Shown: positions 1 through 8,947 of the stretch, piece after piece | Layout of the letters: every line of letters begins with the position of its first letter | Numbering within the stretch: the stretch's first letter is position 1 | Assembly (NCBI RefSeq): GCF_001877035.1 | Contig: NZ_CP015756.1 | Coordinates: 425,001-489,000, forward strand | DNA: 64,000 bases | From: Clostridium estertheticum subsp. estertheticum | Lineage (GTDB): Bacteria; Bacillota; Clostridia; Clostridiales; Clostridiaceae | Direction: 5' to 3' | Program-made: the position numbers and the translations under genes | Notes under the pieces: model-generated | What the model saw: only the letters and a program-made list of their open reading frames with translations | What the model was told of the DNA's origin: nothing | Databases searched by the model: none

Positions 1-129
1 TCAAAGCTTGGAATCAGTGGTGTTCCTTACTTTGTAATTAATAATAAATATACTGTATCGGGTGCACAACAACCTGAAATATTTTTAGAGGCACTCGAGA
101 AAGCAAGAGAAGATGAATATAAGTTATAG
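1..129 (+). CDS. C-terminal end of a DsbA/FrnE-like thioredoxin-fold oxidoreductase (5'-truncated by window)
   Basis: An open frame runs from base 1 to a TAG at 127-129 and encodes 42 residues. It contains the stretch GISGVPYFVIN, where a cis-proline after Val is the hallmark of the DsbA family (the V-P-x-F loop opposite the active site). It is followed by an SGAQ-x-PEIF helix typical of the FrnE/2-hydroxychromene-carboxylate-isomerase branch. The catalytic CxxC lies upstream, outside the window, so activity cannot be judged. It lies 24 bases before the next gene on the same strand and may be co-transcribed with it. Confidence 0.7.
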   Translation, partial: SKLGISGVPYFVINNKYTVSGAQQPEIFLEALEKAREDEYKL

Positions 130-153
130 TTTTATAAGGGAGGAAATGTAGTT

Positions 154-519
154 ATGGTTGTATCAAAAATTTTAATAGGATTAATAGCTTTTGAACATTT
201 ATTTATAATGTGGATTGAGATGTTCGCATGGACGACATTGGGTAAAAAAGTATTTAAAGTCCTACCAGAGGACTTATTTCCTAAAACTAAAGTCATGGCA
301 GCAAATCAAGGGTTGTACAATGGGTTTTTATCTGCAGGCTTAATATGGTCTTTATTTATTAAGGACTATATGTGGTCAAATAATGTGGCTATATTCTTTT
401 TGTCTTGTGTAATAATAGCGGGTATATATGGAGCAATTACTGTAACAAAGAGCGTATTTTTCAAACAAGCACTTCCAGCAATAATAGTTATGGCAGTACT
501 TTTTCTAAAAGTATTATAA
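154..519 (+). CDS. DUF1304-family integral membrane protein
   Basis: The product is a 121-residue, almost wholly hydrophobic protein with about four membrane segments (roughly residues 4-24, 55-72, 78-95 and 101-119). The N-terminal pattern E-H-x-F-I-M-x-x-E-M-F-x-W and the later N-Q-G-x-Y-N-G-F-L are characteristic of the DUF1304 family. The family is widespread in Gram-positive bacteria and has no established biochemical role. A GGGAGG ribosome site lies 7 bases before the ATG at 154. The gene sits between a DsbA-like gene and a tRNA-modification gene, which gives no clear functional hint. Confidence 0.8.
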   Translation: MVVSKILIGLIAFEHLFIMWIEMFAWTTLGKKVFKVLPEDLFPKTKVMAANQGLYNGFLSAGLIWSLFIKDYMWSNNVAIFFLSCVIIAGIYGAITVTKSVFFKQALPAIIVMAVLFLKVL

Positions 520-564
520 AATTCTGATATAATGTTTTTAGAATAGTTATAAAGGAGTTATTAA

Positions 565-1530
565 ATGAAGTATTATTTAGCACCAATGGAAGGAATTACG
601 GGATACGTATATAGAAATTCTTATAAAAAATTTTTTAATAATATTGATAAATACTTTACACCTTTTATTGTTACAAATAAAAGTAGAAGTCTTAAGTCTA
701 AAGAATTAAGAGATGTTTTACCTGAAAATAATAAAGGAATGAATGTAGTTCCACAAATACTTACTAACGATTCAGAACGTTTTATTATTACTTCTAGAAA
801 ATTACAACAATTAGGTTATAACGAGGTTAATTTAAATTTAGGATGTCCTGCTGGAACTGTTGTTTCAAAAAATAGAGGATCAGGATTTCTAGCCAAAAGA
901 GAAGAACTCGATATGTTTTTAGATGAAATATTTAAAATAGGTGATATGAAAATTTCTATAAAAACTAGAATAGGAAAAGATAGTCCAGAAGAGTTTTATG
1001 AGCTAATAAAAATTTATAATAAATACCCTTTAGAAGAATTAATTATCCATCCGAGAATACAGAAAGATTTTTATGGAAATAAACCTAATTTGCAGGTATT
1101 TAAAGATGCATTATCTTCAAGCATAAATCCAGTATGTTATAATGGGGATATTTTCACTAGTGATGATAATAATAAATTAATAAAAACTTTTCCAGAAGTA
1201 AAAACAGTAATGCTAGGAAGAGGAATAATAGCCAATCCAAGGTTAATGAATGAGATTAAAAATAATGCTAATATAGATAAAAAAGTATTAAAAGATTTCC
1301 ATGATGAAATTTTAAATAAATATATAGAAGTATTTGATGAAGATAGAAATGCAATATTTAGAATGAAAGAACTATGGGGATATATGATTTACATGTTTTC
1401 AGATGATAAGAAATATGCTAAAAAAATAAAGAAGTCACAAAGTTTAAGTGATTACAATGAAGCTGTCTTAAGTTTATTTACTGAGCAGGAGATAATAGAA
1501 GGGGCTGGATTATTTAATAATAAATATTAA
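565..1530 (+). CDS. tRNA-dihydrouridine synthase family protein
   Basis: This 321-residue protein is a predicted FMN- and NADPH-dependent enzyme that reduces uridine to dihydrouridine in the D-loop of tRNA. The N-terminus YLAPMEGITG is the conserved FMN-binding start of the TIM barrel. N-L-N-L-G-C-P-A-G-T-V-V places the expected catalytic cysteine at Cys94, followed by the G-S-G-F-L loop. Later motifs K-T-R-I-G and M-L-G-R-G-I-I-A-N-P are also typical. An AAGGAG site precedes the ATG. The sequence belongs to the shorter, divergent clostridial Dus type, so which uridine position it modifies cannot be stated. Confidence 0.85.
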   Translation: MKYYLAPMEGITGYVYRNSYKKFFNNIDKYFTPFIVTNKSRSLKSKELRDVLPENNKGMNVVPQILTNDSERFIITSRKLQQLGYNEVNLNLGCPAGTVVSKNRGSGFLAKREELDMFLDEIFKIGDMKISIKTRIGKDSPEEFYELIKIYNKYPLEELIIHPRIQKDFYGNKPNLQVFKDALSSSINPVCYNGDIFTSDDNNKLIKTFPEVKTVMLGRGIIANPRLMNEIKNNANIDKKVLKDFHDEILNKYIEVFDEDRNAIFRMKELWGYMIYMFSDDKKYAKKIKKSQSLSDYNEAVLSLFTEQEIIEGAGLFNNKY

Positions 1531-1592
1531 ATAAGTATTATTAAGAAGAGTAAGAGAAGATAACTATCTTTTGTTTTTGCGAGGAAAGATGA

Positions 1593-1598
1593 TATAAT
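1593..1598 (+). promoter_or_regulatory. Probable -10 box (TATAAT) of the first Bce-type module
   Basis: A consensus TATAAT lies 60 bases before the response-regulator gene. A weak -35 candidate (TTTGTT) sits about 17 bases upstream. This is a visual match only. Confidence 0.45.
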
Positions 1599-1657
1599 AT
1601 CAACATCTAAGAATAAAATTGTCTAATGGATAAATTAGGGTGGGTTAGGGCGTCGAA

Positions 1658-2341
1658 ATGATTAATACGTATAAGTTATTGATAATTGAAGATGATAAAA
1701 ACATGTGTGAAGTCTTAAGTAATATTCTAAACAAATGGGGATTTGAAGTAACTGTATGTGAAGATTTTGAAAAAATAATAGAGTGCTTTAAAGAATGTGA
1801 ACCTAAGGTTGTTCTTATGGATATTAATCTTCCAATTTGTGACGGATTTTATTGGTGTAAAAATATAAGAAAAATATCCAAGATACCAATTATATTTGTA
1901 TCTTCAAGGGATAGTAATATGGATATAGTAATGGCAATTAATAATGGTGGCGACGATTATATACAAAAACCATTTGATTCAAATGTTTTAATTGCAAAAA
2001 TACAAGCTATTATAAGAAGGACATATGAGTATAAAAGTGAAGAAGCAAGAGTATTAAAATGTGATGATTTATTGTTAAATTTAGATAATACAACTCTTTT
2101 ATATAATGAAAATTATTTAGAACTTACAAAAAATGAAATGCTCATTTTACAAACTCTTATGGAGAATAAGGGAAAAGGGGTTTCTAGAAGCAAACTAATG
2201 AAAAAGCTTTGGGATGACGATATATATGTTAATGAGAATACTTTAACAGTTAATATTAATAGATTAAGAAATCGCTTAGAGCAAGTTGGAATAAAAGATT
2301 TAATAATAACACAAAAAGGCATTGGATATATAATATTATGA
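1658..2341 (+). CDS. OmpR-family response regulator, BceR-like
   Basis: The 227-residue protein has a receiver domain (residues 1-120) with the acidic pocket E11/D12/D13, phospho-acceptor Asp55 in VVLMDINLP, and Lys in the Q-K-P-F loop. A C-terminal winged-helix DNA-binding domain (about 130-227) ends in the usual K-G-I-G-Y-I-I. It heads a run of sensor kinase, ABC ATPase and FtsX-like permease. This is the Bce arrangement known in Firmicutes for sensing and resisting peptide antibiotics that act on the cell envelope. It should activate the ABC genes downstream. It closely resembles the regulator at 13995 but is clearly a separate paralogue. Confidence 0.9.
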   Translation: MINTYKLLIIEDDKNMCEVLSNILNKWGFEVTVCEDFEKIIECFKECEPKVVLMDINLPICDGFYWCKNIRKISKIPIIFVSSRDSNMDIVMAINNGGDDYIQKPFDSNVLIAKIQAIIRRTYEYKSEEARVLKCDDLLLNLDNTTLLYNENYLELTKNEMLILQTLMENKGKGVSRSKLMKKLWDDDIYVNENTLTVNINRLRNRLEQVGIKDLIITQKGIGYIIL

Positions 2342-2344
2342 TAC

Positions 2345-2392
2345 TAAGTCAACTGTTTGGATAAAAATCCTGAATGGTTGGCTTTTTCTTAA
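2345..2392 (+). terminator. Hairpin with T-run between response regulator and kinase genes
   Basis: AGTCAAC pairs with GTTGGCT (with G-U pairs) around an inner GGAT/ATCC stem, followed by TTTTTCTT. It may act as an attenuator that lowers expression of the kinase relative to the regulator, since the kinase follows in the same direction. Confidence 0.45.
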
Positions 2393-2444
2393 GAGACAAA
2401 AAATATAATTATTTATATAAAGGATAAAAAGGGGAAAATAGTAG

Positions 2445-3452
2445 ATGAAGTTAATTGATTACATGAAGATTAATAAAGTAGGGTTAACAAATAATATAAT
2501 AATTTTTATAATAACTAATTGTATAGTCTATACCAGTAGTACTATAAATAAAGCGTTTAAAGATATTGTGTATATGGACATACTTATTTTATTAATAGAA
2601 TTTATAACTTTTACCTATGGATTCATAAAAGAAAAAAATAAATACAGTAATATTTTGAAATTTAATGAGGGATTAGCTAATAAAACAAATGACTTTCATT
2701 TAAATATTGTTTCAAATATTTTAGAAAAACAAAGTTTAGAATATCTAAAGAAGGAAGAAAGTTTAAAAAACAATATAAATGATTTTGAAGATTATATTAC
2801 AAAATGGGTTCATGATATTAAAATGAATATTTCTATTGTTGATTTATTATTAGAAGACTTGGAAGAGGATGAATCGCAAAAGATAATATCTGAAATGAAA
2901 CAAATGGAGTTTAGTGTAAATCAAGTTCTATATGTTACAAGAGCAAATAATTATAATTTAGATGTGAAAAGTGAGCAAGTAGCAGTAGGAGATGAAATTA
3001 GAAAGGCAATAAAAATGAATGCAATATTTTTCATAAACAAAAACATTGAAATAATATTAGAGGCTGAAGGTTTTAATATAATAAGTGATAGAAAATGGAT
3101 TCACTATATCTTTTCTCAAATTATTAATAATAGTAGTAAATACACCAATGAAAATGGACAATTACATATTTTGAGTAAAGAGGATAGCAAGGCTTATTAT
3201 TTACATATTAAAGATAATGGAATTGGTATTCCTAAGGAAGATATAAATAGGATATTTAATAAAGGATTTACTGGAAAAAATGGAAGAACAAGAACTAAAT
3301 CAACTGGCATTGGTTTATATTATGCAAAAAAGATGTGTAATAATTTAAATATAGATTTAAAGGTAGAAAGTAGAGAGGGTGAGTACACTGAATTTATTTT
3401 AAGCTTTTACAAGTTAGCCGATTACTATAATGTTACACCAATGTCACATTAA
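2445..3452 (+). CDS. Sensor histidine kinase, BceS-like (intramembrane-sensing)
   Basis: The 335-residue membrane kinase has two N-terminal membrane segments (about 15-35 and 42-61) and almost no extracellular loop, as in BceS-type kinases that sense through their partner transporter. The phospho-accepting helix contains W-V-H-D-I-K-M-N-I-S (His about residue 123). The ATPase domain has an N-box IINNSSKYT, G1 box DNGIGIP, and a final STGIGLYYAK. Partners are the regulator upstream and the ABC pair downstream. The usual Bce H-box is H-Q-I-K-T-P; here it is H-D-I-K-M-N, so the usual T-P pair is replaced by M-N. Confidence 0.87.
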   Translation: MKLIDYMKINKVGLTNNIIIFIITNCIVYTSSTINKAFKDIVYMDILILLIEFITFTYGFIKEKNKYSNILKFNEGLANKTNDFHLNIVSNILEKQSLEYLKKEESLKNNINDFEDYITKWVHDIKMNISIVDLLLEDLEEDESQKIISEMKQMEFSVNQVLYVTRANNYNLDVKSEQVAVGDEIRKAIKMNAIFFINKNIEIILEAEGFNIISDRKWIHYIFSQIINNSSKYTNENGQLHILSKEDSKAYYLHIKDNGIGIPKEDINRIFNKGFTGKNGRTRTKSTGIGLYYAKKMCNNLNIDLKVESREGEYTEFILSFYKLADYYNVTPMSH

Positions 3453-3524
3453 AATCTAATTTGTAACCTTGATAGGTGGAGGAGTAATCGGGTATTAATT
3501 ATACTATAGATACGAGGTGATAAT

Positions 3525-4289
3525 ATGAAAAAAATTGTATCGGTATCAAAATTAATTAAAGAATATGGAAGGTTAACTAATAAACATAAAGTATTAAAGG
3601 AAGTAGATTTAGAAATTAATGAAGGTGAATTTATTAGTATAATGGGACCTTCAGGTTCAGGAAAAACTACCCTTTTAAATGTCATGTCAACAATAGACAA
3701 AGCAACTTCAGGAGAGGTTTTAATTGATGGTAAAGATGTGAACAGTCTAAAAGAAAATGAATTAGCTAGGTTTAGGAGAGATGTAATAGGTTTTGTTTTT
3801 CAAGATTTTAATTTGTTAGATAATATGACAATAAGAGATAATATTGCATTGCCATTAACTTTAAACAATGAAAAGGTAGAGATAATATTAGAAAAGATTA
3901 ATAAACTAACAAAGCTCTTAGGTATTGAAAAACATCTAGATAAATATCCTTATCAATTATCAGGGGGCCAAAAGCAAAGAGCAGCAATCTGTAGAGCATT
4001 AATTACATCTCCAAAGGTGATTTTTGCAGATGAGCCAACTGGTGCTTTAGATTCTAAATCAGCTATAGAAGTTCTTGAATGTTTTGTAAATATAAATAAA
4101 AATTATAATACTACAATTATAATGGTAAGCCATGATGCCAGGGCTGCAAGTTATGCAGATAGAGTAATGTTTTTGAAGGATGGTAATATATGTGGTGAAT
4201 TAGACAGCAATGGAGAAAGAAACGAGATGTTTAAAAAGATTCTTAATATGATAGCTATGATGGGGGGAGAAAGCGATGAACTCATTTAA
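3525..4289 (+). CDS. ABC transporter ATP-binding protein, BceA-like
   Basis: The 254-residue ATPase has Walker A GPSGSGKTT, Q-loop FVFQDFNLLD, signature LSGGQKQR, Walker B VIFADEPTGALD and H-loop MVSHD. It energises the FtsX-type permease encoded next, with which it overlaps by 14 bases. In the Bce family the complex frees lipid II-cycle intermediates from antimicrobial peptides and also signals to the kinase. The ATG at 3525 follows a GAGGTGAT site. Confidence 0.92.
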   Translation: MKKIVSVSKLIKEYGRLTNKHKVLKEVDLEINEGEFISIMGPSGSGKTTLLNVMSTIDKATSGEVLIDGKDVNSLKENELARFRRDVIGFVFQDFNLLDNMTIRDNIALPLTLNNEKVEIILEKINKLTKLLGIEKHLDKYPYQLSGGQKQRAAICRALITSPKVIFADEPTGALDSKSAIEVLECFVNINKNYNTTIIMVSHDARAASYADRVMFLKDGNICGELDSNGERNEMFKKILNMIAMMGGESDELI

Positions 4290-6198
4290 ACTATCATTGA
4301 AGCTTTTTAAGGATAATATAAAGGTGTATAAACTTTATTTGCTTATTACAATTGTATCTGTTGCAACTTTATATAACTTTTTAGCCATAGAAAACAATGA
4401 TGCATTTACTGCAATTAGTGAAAGGTTTCAGGCAGCAAGTGTAGCAAGTCTTTCATGTGGATTTATTTTAGTATGTACAGTAATATATTTTATATTTAAT
4501 GCAGATGAATTTTTCCTATTAAATAGGAAAAAGGAGACCGCTTTGTATATGTTAATGGGAATTACTCAATCAAAAATTGGACAAGTATTTGCAATAGAAA
4601 GTTTATTACTTGGAGTTACCTCTATGGTTAGTGGACTTGCATTTGGAGTAATATCATCTAAATTATTTTTTATGCTACTCGCAAAATCAATTTCTTTAAA
4701 TGTAGAGATACCTTTCAAAATATCATTAAACTCTATTTTTATAGTAATTTTAGTATTCACATGTATTTTTGGAATATTAGGTTATAAGAAATATAGAGTG
4801 GTAAAGAAAAGTAAACTCATAGATATGATTAATGCTACAAGGGAAAAAGAAAATCTACAAAAGTTAAGATATTTTAAGGGAATCTTGGGGGTATTATTAA
4901 TTTTAGCTGGCTACTTAGTTGGAGTTATGATTAAAAGATGGGATCTAGATTTGATATTTTCATCTATGACAGCACTATTATGTGTTTCAATAGGAACATA
5001 CTTTTTCTTTGGAAGTTTCATGTCCATAGTTTTTAATAAGATGATTAAAAACAAAAATATTGTATATAAAAATGTTAGGTTAGTAAGTATTTCTAATGTG
5101 TATTTTAGACTAAAAGGGAATTATCGCAATCTAGCTATGACGGCAATATTATGTGCAGCAGCTATAACGGCCTTTGGAGTAAGCTTATCCTTTGAGAAAG
5201 TTGCCCAAAAAGAAATTGTTAAAGAATCTCCATATAGTTTTAGTTATGAAAGTAATGATGAAAAATTAAAAGAAAAAGTAGTGGGAATAATTAATGAATC
5301 TAATCATAAGTTAATTGGAATTAATGAAAATAAATTTTTCCTCGGAAAGATTGACTATATAAACTATCCTAGAAAAGTAGATTATAATAATGAAGCAATA
5401 ATAATAAGTTATTCAACATTAAAAAAGAATTTAGAGTTTCTGAATTATAAAGTAACAGATAATATTAAGCCTAAGGGAGGCGAGGCTGTTTTTATAATAA
5501 GTGCAACAACATTAGCATCTCCATTGAATGCTCTGAAAAAAGAAATAAAAATAAAAAATAGAGAATATGTAATTAAAAAACAAGAAGATGTACCTTTTAC
5601 TGGGATTATAGAGAAATTAGGAAAAAAGAATATATATGTTTTAGAAGATTATGAATATAAAAAGGTTAAGGAAGGGTTTAATGAAACATCTTTAAATTGT
5701 GTTCAAATAAGTAAGGAGAAAGAAGCAAACCAATTATTATTAAATATAAGCAAAGTCATAAAAATGGATAAGATATATCCACATATTAAGGAATATACAT
5801 GGGATTATTATGCAATAGAAATATTTCATTTTTTAGGGTTAATAATGTCTATAATATTTATAATTTCAACATTTAGTACGATTTATTTTAAAATATTAAA
5901 GGATGCCTTCATGGATAAAGAGCAGTATAAAATATTGAAGAAAATAGGTATGAGCAAAGTGGAAGTAAAGAGGTCTGTGTATGTACAAGTTGGAATTTCA
6001 TTTATTTTACCTGGTAGTGTAGGGATACTCCATAGTATTATTGCAATGAAGATGTTAGAACAAATAATGAATTTTTCATTTAATACTCAGTTAATAATTG
6101 CGATATGCTTATATTCAATAACAATGATTTTATTCTATTTTTTCATAAGTAATAATTATGTGAAGATGGTCTATGAAGAAGGTGATAATAATGCTTAA
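4276..6198 (+). CDS. ABC transporter permease, BceB-like (FtsX family)
   Basis: The 640-residue membrane protein shows the Bce permease plan. There is one N-terminal membrane helix (about 18-36), a helix group at 53-75, 105-135 and 150-170, a further group at 198-255 and 285-300, then a large extracellular domain (about 305-515) and three C-terminal helices. The extracellular domain is the likely peptide-sensing part. The start codon lies inside the ATPase gene (GGGGGAGAAAGCG before the ATG), implying translational coupling. The hydrolase gene that follows starts inside its last codons. Confidence 0.9.
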   Translation: MNSFKLSLKLFKDNIKVYKLYLLITIVSVATLYNFLAIENNDAFTAISERFQAASVASLSCGFILVCTVIYFIFNADEFFLLNRKKETALYMLMGITQSKIGQVFAIESLLLGVTSMVSGLAFGVISSKLFFMLLAKSISLNVEIPFKISLNSIFIVILVFTCIFGILGYKKYRVVKKSKLIDMINATREKENLQKLRYFKGILGVLLILAGYLVGVMIKRWDLDLIFSSMTALLCVSIGTYFFFGSFMSIVFNKMIKNKNIVYKNVRLVSISNVYFRLKGNYRNLAMTAILCAAAITAFGVSLSFEKVAQKEIVKESPYSFSYESNDEKLKEKVVGIINESNHKLIGINENKFFLGKIDYINYPRKVDYNNEAIIISYSTLKKNLEFLNYKVTDNIKPKGGEAVFIISATTLASPLNALKKEIKIKNREYVIKKQEDVPFTGIIEKLGKKNIYVLEDYEYKKVKEGFNETSLNCVQISKEKEANQLLLNISKVIKMDKIYPHIKEYTWDYYAIEIFHFLGLIMSIIFIISTFSTIYFKILKDAFMDKEQYKILKKIGMSKVEVKRSVYVQVGISFILPGSVGILHSIIAMKMLEQIMNFSFNTQLIIAICLYSITMILFYFFISNNYVKMVYEEGDNNA

Positions 6199-7162
6199 AA
6201 AGACACTAAAGATATTAAAAAAAATTATTGTTGTGATATTAGCATTGTTAACAATTATATCTATAGTAGGTCAAGTTCGAAAACATCTAGAAAAGGACGA
6301 TGTTAATCATTTAGGTACATTAGTTAAGGTTGATGGTAAAAAAATGCATGTATATTCTGAGGGAGAAGGAAAGAAAACAATTGTTTTAATGCCAGGTTTA
6401 GGAAGTATTGCACCTTCAATTGATTTTAAACCTTTAATTAAAGAATTAAAAAAGGACTTTAAAGTAGTCGTTGTTGAACCCTTTGGTTATGGCTTTAGCG
6501 ATGAAACTTCAAAGGAGCGTAGCGTAGAAAATATTGTTGCTGAAACCAGGGCGGCATTGAAGGAAGCGAATATAGCTGGACCATATATACTTATGCCTCA
6601 CTCTGTATCAGGCATATATGCTCAGTATTATGCAGCGGTTTATCCGAAAGAAGTTGAAGCAATAATTATGATGGATACAACATTAGTTAAGGCATGTCTA
6701 GAAGAAGCGGATAAAGTTGATTTATCTATTGGTAAAAAGCAATACATAGCAGCTACTGTAGGAAATTTCTTAGGCATTGATAGGATATACTATAATAATA
6801 TTTATAAAGATGAAGTTTGTTTTTCACAAAAGGATAAAAATGATTTAGTTAAAATGGGAGTACAAAATCCATTTAACAATACTATGGAAAATGAAGTTAA
6901 TATGATATTAAAGAATTGTGGAACAGTTAATAAAACTAAAATGCCAAAGGATTTGCCAATACTAAAATTTATCACAATTAGATCTATGAAAGATATAAAT
7001 AATGAGAAATATACAAAAATAATGAGTAAAAATCTAAATGAATTTAAGGAGTATACTAAATTTAGTTATTCTACTATAGAAGGGAAACATTACATTTTCT
7101 ATACGAAATCACAAGAGATTGGAAAAGAAACTCGAGAGTTTTTAGGCAAGTATGATAATTAA
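6191..7162 (+). CDS. Alpha/beta-hydrolase, membrane-anchored
   Basis: The ATG at 6191 is preferred because GAAGGTGAT lies just before it; this gives 323 residues and an 8-base overlap with the permease gene. A basic N-terminus and one hydrophobic helix (about 10-30) suggest membrane anchoring with the catalytic domain outside. The fold is supported by VLMPGLGS (oxyanion region), the nucleophile elbow PHSVSGIYAQYYA with the expected Ser, and a C-terminal His in EGKHYIFY. The substrate is unknown. Its tight coupling to a Bce transporter suggests a role in peptide or cell-envelope stress, which is inference. Confidence 0.8.
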   Translation: MLKKTLKILKKIIVVILALLTIISIVGQVRKHLEKDDVNHLGTLVKVDGKKMHVYSEGEGKKTIVLMPGLGSIAPSIDFKPLIKELKKDFKVVVVEPFGYGFSDETSKERSVENIVAETRAALKEANIAGPYILMPHSVSGIYAQYYAAVYPKEVEAIIMMDTTLVKACLEEADKVDLSIGKKQYIAATVGNFLGIDRIYYNNIYKDEVCFSQKDKNDLVKMGVQNPFNNTMENEVNMILKNCGTVNKTKMPKDLPILKFITIRSMKDINNEKYTKIMSKNLNEFKEYTKFSYSTIEGKHYIFYTKSQEIGKETREFLGKYDN

Positions 7163-7179
7163 TATTCTTAAGAAGTGGA

Positions 7180-7668
7180 TTTTAAAGGTTGTGTTTAGCA
7201 TCCATCAGTAAAAAACTTGACTGAAATACATACGACATTTAGTATAGTAAAGGCATGTGTAAAATATTAATTGTAGAAGATGACCCAACTATATCAAGTA
7301 TATTAAAGGATCAATTGTGTAAATGGGGTTACGAGGCAGAAGTTATTTCTGATTTTAATAATGTTATAGATGAATTTATAAAATATGATCCACAGCTGGT
7401 GATTTTGGATATTACCTTGCCTTTTTATAATGGCTTTCACTGGTGCACAGAAATTAGGAAAATATCAAGGATTCCAATAATTTTTGCGTCTTCCGCCAGT
7501 GATAATATGAATTTGATTATGGCTATTAATATGGGAGCTGATGATTTTATTGCCAAGCCTTTTGATCTAAATGTAATAGTTGCAAAGATACAGGCCTTGA
7601 TTAGGAGGACTTATTCTTTTCAAGGACAAGTAAGTATTTTAGAAAGTGATGGAGCTGTTCTTATATAG
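7180..7668 (+). pseudogene. Truncated duplicate of the response-regulator gene at 13995, including its promoter region
   Basis: From about 7180 the sequence is nearly identical to 13890-14403, covering the leader, a TTGACT-17-TAGTAT promoter and the receiver domain. The open frame at 7255-7668 encodes only the receiver (EDDPTISSIL to ILESDGAVL) and stops just after the point where the two copies diverge, so the DNA-binding domain is missing. Relative to the intact copy, 30 bases are lost between two ATGTATAAA repeats (13965 and 13995 in the intact copy). That removes the ribosome site and original spacing. It is probably neither translated well nor functional as a transcription factor. Confidence 0.85.
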
Positions 7669-7735
7669 AAAACAGCTTGCGAAAACCGGTGTGGATAACA
7701 TTTTAGCTAAAAAATAGTTAGCAATTACAGCAAAT

Positions 7736-8153
7736 ATGAAATTAAGGACAAGTCTAACTGACGTAGCCTTCGCAGTGACAGATTCAGAACTATTGTCTGA
7801 ATTAGGTTGGAATATATGGGATAATGACAGAGATTTAGAAAAGGGTCTTTTAGAAGAAGGTACTATGCGAAATATGATAAATATGAAGCTAAAAAGTAAA
7901 GTTCTAAAAGAGGGCAATATTATTATCAATGATAGAGGTTTTATTTAAAGATCTGTAACGAATACAAATAAAAAAGTCGATACTTATATACCCGCTAAAA
8001 AGAATATGTAGATCTAATAGCTTGCGTAGTACATGATACAAAGGATGATGAGTATTATGTTTTCATGACAACAGATGTAGAAAAAACAGCGAAACAAATA
8101 ATAAACACTTACGAAGTTAGGAAACTTCTTGAACCAACCTTGGATTTAGTATA
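7736..8153 (+). pseudogene. Degenerate DDE transposase fragment
   Basis: Pieces of one protein are found in shifting frames. The first is a 70-residue frame ending in I-I-I-N-D-R-G-F-I. A piece reading VDTYIPAKKNM follows. The last is VHDTKDDEYYVFMTTDV, then AKQIINTYEVR up to a TAG near 8153. The order D-R-G-F, then Y-I-P-x-K-K-N, then T-T-D-(x)n-I-x-x-x-Y-x-x-R matches the catalytic core of IS4-like DDE transposases. Stops and frame changes show it is dead. It directly abuts the break point of the truncated response regulator, so an insertion probably caused that truncation. Confidence 0.55.
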
Positions 8154-8287
8154 GCTGGTTTTATTTGTTGGTTTTAAATTACGAATTGAAGTTCTTATTA
8201 TATAAATGGTTTACAAATCTAATTGATAATTATTTATATTAATAACTTTGAATAAATAAAATAATAATATTACTGGAGGCGATATAT

Positions 8288-8944
8288 GTGAATCAAAAAA
8301 TTCTAATAGTAGAAGATGATTTAGCAATATCAAACTTAATCAGGCTAACTTTAAATATAGCAAATTATGAAACTATAGAAGTTTATGATGGATTAGAAGC
8401 AATTAATATAATCGAAAATAAACAATTCGATTTGATACTATTGGATGTTATGCTTCCCAATGTTGATGGGTTTGCTATAATGGATAAAATAAGATACTTA
8501 GGTATTCCTGTTATATTTCTTACCGCTAAAAACTCAGTTAGTGATAAAGTAACTGGATTAAAATCAGGAGCAGAAGATTATATTGTAAAGCCATTTGAGG
8601 TTCTAGAACTGTTAGCAAGAATTGAAACTGTGCTTAGAAGATATGGAAAAGCTAATGATTTTTTGGAGTTTAAAGATATTAAAATATATTTAAAAGAAAG
8701 AATAGTTAAAAAGAGTGGTCAAATAGTAGATTTAACTCTTAAGGAATTTGAACTATTATGTATATTGGTACAAAATAAAAATATAGCATTAACTAGACAT
8801 ATACTGTTAGAAAGAATATGGAAATTTGATTACTTTGGAGGAACTAGAACTGTTGATATGCACATAGGTTCAATTAGAAAAAAATTAGACCTAAATGATA
8901 ATATTAAGACGGTTTATAAAATTGGATATAGGTTGGAGGAATAA
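8288..8944 (+). CDS. OmpR/PhoB-family response regulator
   Basis: The 218-residue regulator has Asp53 in LILLDVMLP as phospho-acceptor, conserved Thr in FLTAKN and Lys in IVKPFE. The C-terminal winged helix has LTLKEFELL and RTVDMHIGSIRKKL, the PhoB/OmpR recognition region. The start is GTG at 8288, seven bases after GGAGG; the nearby ATG at 8286 runs straight into a stop. The kinase gene follows at once. Unlike the Bce regulators in this window it has no ABC genes beside it, but a lipoprotein gene downstream. Confidence 0.9.
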   Translation: MNQKILIVEDDLAISNLIRLTLNIANYETIEVYDGLEAINIIENKQFDLILLDVMLPNVDGFAIMDKIRYLGIPVIFLTAKNSVSDKVTGLKSGAEDYIVKPFEVLELLARIETVLRRYGKANDFLEFKDIKIYLKERIVKKSGQIVDLTLKEFELLCILVQNKNIALTRHILLERIWKFDYFGGTRTVDMHIGSIRKKLDLNDNIKTVYKIGYRLEE

Positions 8945-8947
8945 TTG

